Origin: an uncultured Selenomonadales bacterium
Lineage (GTDB): Bacteria > Bacillota > Negativicutes > Selenomonadales > Selenomonadaceae
DNA: 64,000 nucleotides
Assembly: GCA_900321035.1 (NCBI GenBank)
Contig: ONUH01000007.1
Location: 1-64,000, forward strand
Direction of reading: 5' to 3'
The notes beneath the pieces were generated by a model. That model saw only the letters and a program-made list of their open reading frames with translations, did no database searches and was not told the origin of the DNA. Shown here in pieces: positions 61,272 through 64,000 of this stretch (position 1 is its first letter; each line of letters opens with the position of its first letter). Both the position numbers and the translations under genes were made by a program.

Positions 61272-61631
61272 ATGGCCGCTTTGATGGATGAGCTTCGCGC
61301 GCGCGGCTGTGATGTGGAAGGCGCGCTTACCAGATTTTTGAATAATGAAGCTTTCTATGCGAAATGTTATAAAAAATTCTTGGACGATCCGGCGTTTTCG
61401 GCATTGGACGAAGCATTAAAAGCCAAGGACGCGGAAACGGCGTTTCGTCATGCGCATACGCTCAAAGGCCTTACTGCGAATATGGGATTGACGCCTTTGT
61501 ACGATATCGTCGTGAAGATCGTGGAGCCTCTCCGAGGGGGCGCTTACCATGACGATTTGTTGGAAATATACGACGCCATGATGCGGGAACTGGAAGCGTA
61601 TCGGCGCATCGGGGAACAAAACGGGCTGTAA
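61272..61631 (+). CDS. Orphan Hpt-domain protein
   Basis: A 119-residue helical protein that is nothing but a histidine-phosphotransfer domain: 'FRHAHTLKGLTANMGL' (about 55-70) contains the phosphorylatable His. Orphan Hpt proteins shuttle phosphate between hybrid kinases and receivers; no kinase is nearby. ATG 61272 is 8 bases after GGAGG; ATG 61266 is only two bases away and unlikely. Confidence 0.82.
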   Translation: MAALMDELRARGCDVEGALTRFLNNEAFYAKCYKKFLDDPAFSALDEALKAKDAETAFRHAHTLKGLTANMGLTPLYDIVVKIVEPLRGGAYHDDLLEIYDAMMRELEAYRRIGEQNGL

Positions 61632-61645
61632 GGGGCGGCAGGATT

Positions 61646-61987
61646 TTGGAGAAAAAGAAAAACACAGACGGCTGCAGGGAGTCTTGCCTGGAAGCGGCGC
61701 ATGCACATCATCACACGCATACGCATCCGCACACGCAAACAAAAGCGGTATTGAATCGCATGGCGCGGTTGATCGGTCATATGCAGTCCGTTCGCCGCAT
61801 GGTGGAAGACGGCCGGGACTGCAGCGAAGTCCTGCTTCAGCTTTCGGCGGTGGATGCGGCGTTGAAAAATGTGGGGAAAATCATTTTAAAAGATCACATG
61901 GAACACTGCATTATCGATGCGGTGCAGAATGACGACCGAGAGGCATTGACCCGACTGGAACAGGCAATCGACCGGTTTGTGCGGTGA
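61646..61987 (+). CDS. CsoR-family metal-sensing repressor with His-rich N-terminus
   Basis: A 113-residue DUF156 protein. The copper ligand set of CsoR is complete: C59, H84 and C88 (C...H-x3-C). Ahead of it, residues 19-29 are a run of histidines (HAHHHTHTHPH) plus C10 and C14, which could bind extra metal. CsoR proteins release DNA when they bind Cu(I). No copper exporter gene is adjacent, so the target is elsewhere or is its own operon. TTG start. Confidence 0.85.
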   Translation: MEKKKNTDGCRESCLEAAHAHHHTHTHPHTQTKAVLNRMARLIGHMQSVRRMVEDGRDCSEVLLQLSAVDAALKNVGKIILKDHMEHCIIDAVQNDDREALTRLEQAIDRFVR

Positions 61988-62004
61988 CGAAGGGAGAATC
62001 TATT

Positions 62005-62364
62005 ATGGCGCAGCAGAAGAAACTTCTGGTCATCAACTCGGAAAGCGGCTTGGAGCGTTTTATCGGAAACAAGAAATTGTACCGTGACTATTTGGAAAAA
62101 TTCCTCTTTGACGGCTCATACGAAGAATTTTGTTCTGCGGCCGCCATGGAGAATATCGTTATGGCGGACGAGGCGCTGCACACGCTGATCGGGACATCGG
62201 CAAATCTCAGCCTGGACCGTTTGCATACCGTGGCAAGTGAAGCGGCGCTTAAGCTGAAGATGAGCGACAGTCCCGAAAAGATACAGGCGATCGTGGATAT
62301 GGTGTCGGAGGCATACAACGAGGCCTGCATAGCTGTGCGAAAATATTTGGAGAGTGCGGATTGA
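62005..62364 (+). CDS. Second Hpt-like protein
   Basis: A 119-residue helical protein of the same size as the Hpt protein at 61272, on the other side of the CsoR gene. 'DEALHTLIGTSANLSLDRLH' aligns with the Hpt core HTLKGLTANMGL, so the His is kept but the Lys-Gly after it is changed to Ile-Gly. It may still take phosphate or may be a decoy. AAGGGAGAA precedes the ATG. Confidence 0.7.
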   Translation: MAQQKKLLVINSESGLERFIGNKKLYRDYLEKFLFDGSYEEFCSAAAMENIVMADEALHTLIGTSANLSLDRLHTVASEAALKLKMSDSPEKIQAIVDMVSEAYNEACIAVRKYLESAD

Positions 62365-62413
62365 GCATCCGTCTTTTTAGCTGTTCGCTTTGGTTTGATG
62401 TATCTGCAATATG

Positions 62414-62441
62414 AAAGCCTCCGTGTTTCGGAGGCTTTTTT
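62414..62441 (+). terminator. Terminator after the second Hpt gene
   Basis: AAAGCCTCCG / CGGAGGCTTTTTT stem with a 5-base loop. Confidence 0.9.
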
Positions 62442-62474
62442 CATACCGATTTTGACGTAGTGGGCGGAATGATT

Positions 62475-63734
62475 ATGGAAGAAATGCAATTTGTACGGCG
62501 CGTCCGTGAGGCAGGCGGACGCGTTGCCGTTGTAGGCGGCTGGGTGCGCGATACGCTGCGCGGTGTAAAACCCAAAGACAAAGATTACGTCGTGTCAGGC
62601 TTGGACGAGAACGATTTTTGCGGGTTGTTCCCGGGCATTCAGAAAGTGGGACGCTCGTTTCCCGTATTTTTATTGGAGCTGGACGGGGTTTCGTCGGAGA
62701 TCGCGCTGGCCCGGACGGAGCAGAAATCAGGAACGGGCTATCTGGGCTTCGAGATTCGCGCGGACAAAAACGTTGCCCTGGAGGACGATCTCTCACGCCG
62801 CGATACGACGATAAACGCGATGGCGTTGGAGCTTTTTTCGGACGGAACGCCTTCCCGACGGATTGACCTTTTCGGAGGGGAAGAGGATATTCGCTCCTGT
62901 AGGATTCGCGCCGTTTCGGAACGTTTCCTGGAAGATCCGGTGCGGGCGCTCCGGGCGGCGAGACAGGCTGCGGTATTCGGGTTCACGGTGGAGCCGAAGA
63001 CCCTTGATTTCATGTCTGCCTGTCGGGAAGAATTGATGAAGGAGCCGCAGCAGCGTATCTTCGGGGAGCTTTCCCGCGCGCTGGAGGCTTCGCGCCCGTC
63101 CGTGTTTTTTCTTACGCTGGAGCGGGCGCGATTATTGGATGCGATATTTCCCGAACTCTTTGCGCTGATCGGGAAAACGCAGCCGGTGGCGTTCCACCCG
63201 GAAGGGGATGCGTTTGCGCATACGATGGCGACGGTAGATGCGGTCGCAGAGAGAACGGAGAATATCGTCGTCCGGTTTGCGGCCCTCGTGCACGATCTCG
63301 GGAAGGGAACGACGCCGCAGTCCATGCTGCCGCATCATTACGGGCACGAGCGCCGGGGCCTTGACGTGCTGGACGGCTGGAACCGCAGGATGCAGCTTCC
63401 CAAGGTGTGGCTGCAGGTTGCGGAATTCGTCATCGCGGAACACATGAGAGCCTCGCGCCTGAAAAAGCCGGGAAAAATTGCGGAGCTTCTGGTCGCGCTG
63501 TCTCGCTTGCCCGTTCCTGCCAAAGAAGTGCTGCATGTTTTTTGCGTTGACCACGGCGGACTGCCTCCCTATTTTGAACGCTACGACGCGCTCATTGCGG
63601 AGCTGCTTTCCATCCGGGGCGGCGACGCGCCGAAGGAACTGCGCGGGGAAGCTGTGGGGGCCTGGATTCGGAGCCGGCGGACGCACTGCATACGAATGGC
63701 GGCAAAGCATTGGCAGGACGAAATGAAGGAATGA
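62475..63734 (+). CDS. cca: CCA tRNA nucleotidyltransferase with HD domain
   Basis: A 419-residue enzyme adding or repairing the 3' CCA of tRNAs. The nucleotidyltransferase head has 'VVGGWVRDTLRGVKPKDKDYV' (GG and the D-x-D pair) and 'LSRRDTTINAMAL'. An RNA-binding helix region follows ('EDPVRALRAARQAA'), then an HD domain ('FAALVHDLGKGTTP', 'HHYGHERRGLDVL') as in the proteobacterial bifunctional form. Start at ATG 62475, with GGCGG 7 bases upstream. Confidence 0.92.
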   Translation: MEEMQFVRRVREAGGRVAVVGGWVRDTLRGVKPKDKDYVVSGLDENDFCGLFPGIQKVGRSFPVFLLELDGVSSEIALARTEQKSGTGYLGFEIRADKNVALEDDLSRRDTTINAMALELFSDGTPSRRIDLFGGEEDIRSCRIRAVSERFLEDPVRALRAARQAAVFGFTVEPKTLDFMSACREELMKEPQQRIFGELSRALEASRPSVFFLTLERARLLDAIFPELFALIGKTQPVAFHPEGDAFAHTMATVDAVAERTENIVVRFAALVHDLGKGTTPQSMLPHHYGHERRGLDVLDGWNRRMQLPKVWLQVAEFVIAEHMRASRLKKPGKIAELLVALSRLPVPAKEVLHVFCVDHGGLPPYFERYDALIAELLSIRGGDAPKELRGEAVGAWIRSRRTHCIRMAAKHWQDEMKE

Positions 63735-63742
63735 CCTTCATC

Positions 63743-63771
63743 TTTACAATTTTGCAAGAGGAATCTATAAT
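63743..63771 (+). promoter_or_regulatory. Promoter of ndk
   Basis: TTTACA, exactly 17 bases, TATAAT, 41 bases before the ndk start. Near-consensus. Confidence 0.75.
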
Positions 63772-63812
63772 AGATTAGGTAGATTAAATTTTAACAAAGG
63801 AGCAAAAGATTT

Positions 63813-64000
63813 ATGGAAAAAACGTTGGTACTTGTAAAACCTGATGCTTTCAAGGGGCGTCATACGGGAGACATTATCAAGATTTACGAGGATGCGGGCC
63901 TTCGGCTGGCTGCTGTCCGTATGATGAAAATGACGAAGGAAGTCGCGGCGAAGCATTATGAGGAGCATATCGGTCGTCCGTATTACGGGGAACTGGAGAG
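63813..64000 (+). CDS. ndk: Nucleoside diphosphate kinase, N-terminal part
   Basis: The first 62 codons, starting MEKTLVLVKPDAFKGRHTGD, are an exact Ndk opening with the conserved 'VKPDA' and 'GRPYYGEL'. Ndk balances NTP and dNTP pools. AAAGGAG precedes the ATG. The catalytic-His region lies beyond the window. Confidence 0.95.
   Translation, partial: MEKTLVLVKPDAFKGRHTGDIIKIYEDAGLRLAAVRMMKMTKEVAAKHYEEHIGRPYYGELE

Overview
The window reads as one stretch of a fairly GC-rich chromosome from an anaerobic Firmicute, most likely a Negativicute (Selenomonas or a relative). Reasons: a three-subunit fumarate reductase/succinate dehydrogenase beside a two-subunit class I fumarase, secDF-yajC, mini-RNase III, ThyX, a T-box in front of ileS, a SpoIID/LytB protein and orphan Hpt proteins. 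The lineage is inferred from gene content only. Two perfect 16-bp parS sites at 18718 and 18850 suggest that the region lies on the origin side of the chromosome.

Layout. 1-93: the end of an IS3-family insertion sequence. 126-2242 (-): a paired radical SAM / TIGR03915-type DNA repair module, with a LexA-like box inside its promoter spacer. 2397-3938 (+): a zinc-ribbon protein and an RpiB-like isomerase. 4081-8881 (-): fumarate reductase and fumarase. 9097-13482 (-): rdgB, rph, gpsA, tcdA, rnhA, SRP RNA and tRNA-Ser. 13614-18627 (+): comFB-like, secG, esterase, thioesterase, rnr and smpB, with a MITE-like element between rnr and smpB. 18718-18865: the parS pair.

19079-27055 (+): a more AT-rich, contiguous, apparently single-transcript block. 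It runs from a palindromic operator through a WYL regulator, HD hydrolase, small zinc protein, PD-(D/E)XK nuclease, an FtsZ homologue that has lost its nucleotide signature, a PolC-family polymerase lacking its proofreading exonuclease, a small ORF and an Mrr-like endonuclease, and ends at a strong terminator. This is the most unusual part of the window and the best candidate for an undescribed system. Its contents suggest phage or plasmid defence, or a division/replication checkpoint, but that is inference.

27091-29539: a secreted vWA protein and a lipase. 29559-34209: miaB, DUF512 radical SAM, der and plsY. 34354-46704: a long housekeeping run of tgt, yajC, a folate cyclo-ligase, a PP2C phosphatase, secDF, recJ, ruvCAB, queH, spoIID-like and queA; tgt, queH and queA all belong to queuosine tRNA modification. 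46878-51772: cysS, mrnC, thyX, rlmB and two poorly known genes. 51856-54295: an SsuABC/NMT1-type ABC importer. 54413-57574: an unknown coiled-coil protein, a CorC/HlyC-type protein and a TauE/SafE permease. 57760-61149: T-box(Ile) and a type-2-like ileS. 61272-63734: Hpt, CsoR, Hpt and the CCA-adding enzyme. 63813-64000: the start of ndk.

Most genes outside the island are ordinary and complete. Several start with TTG or GTG, where a strong Shine-Dalgarno lies upstream of the non-ATG codon. No CRISPR array or rRNA was seen.
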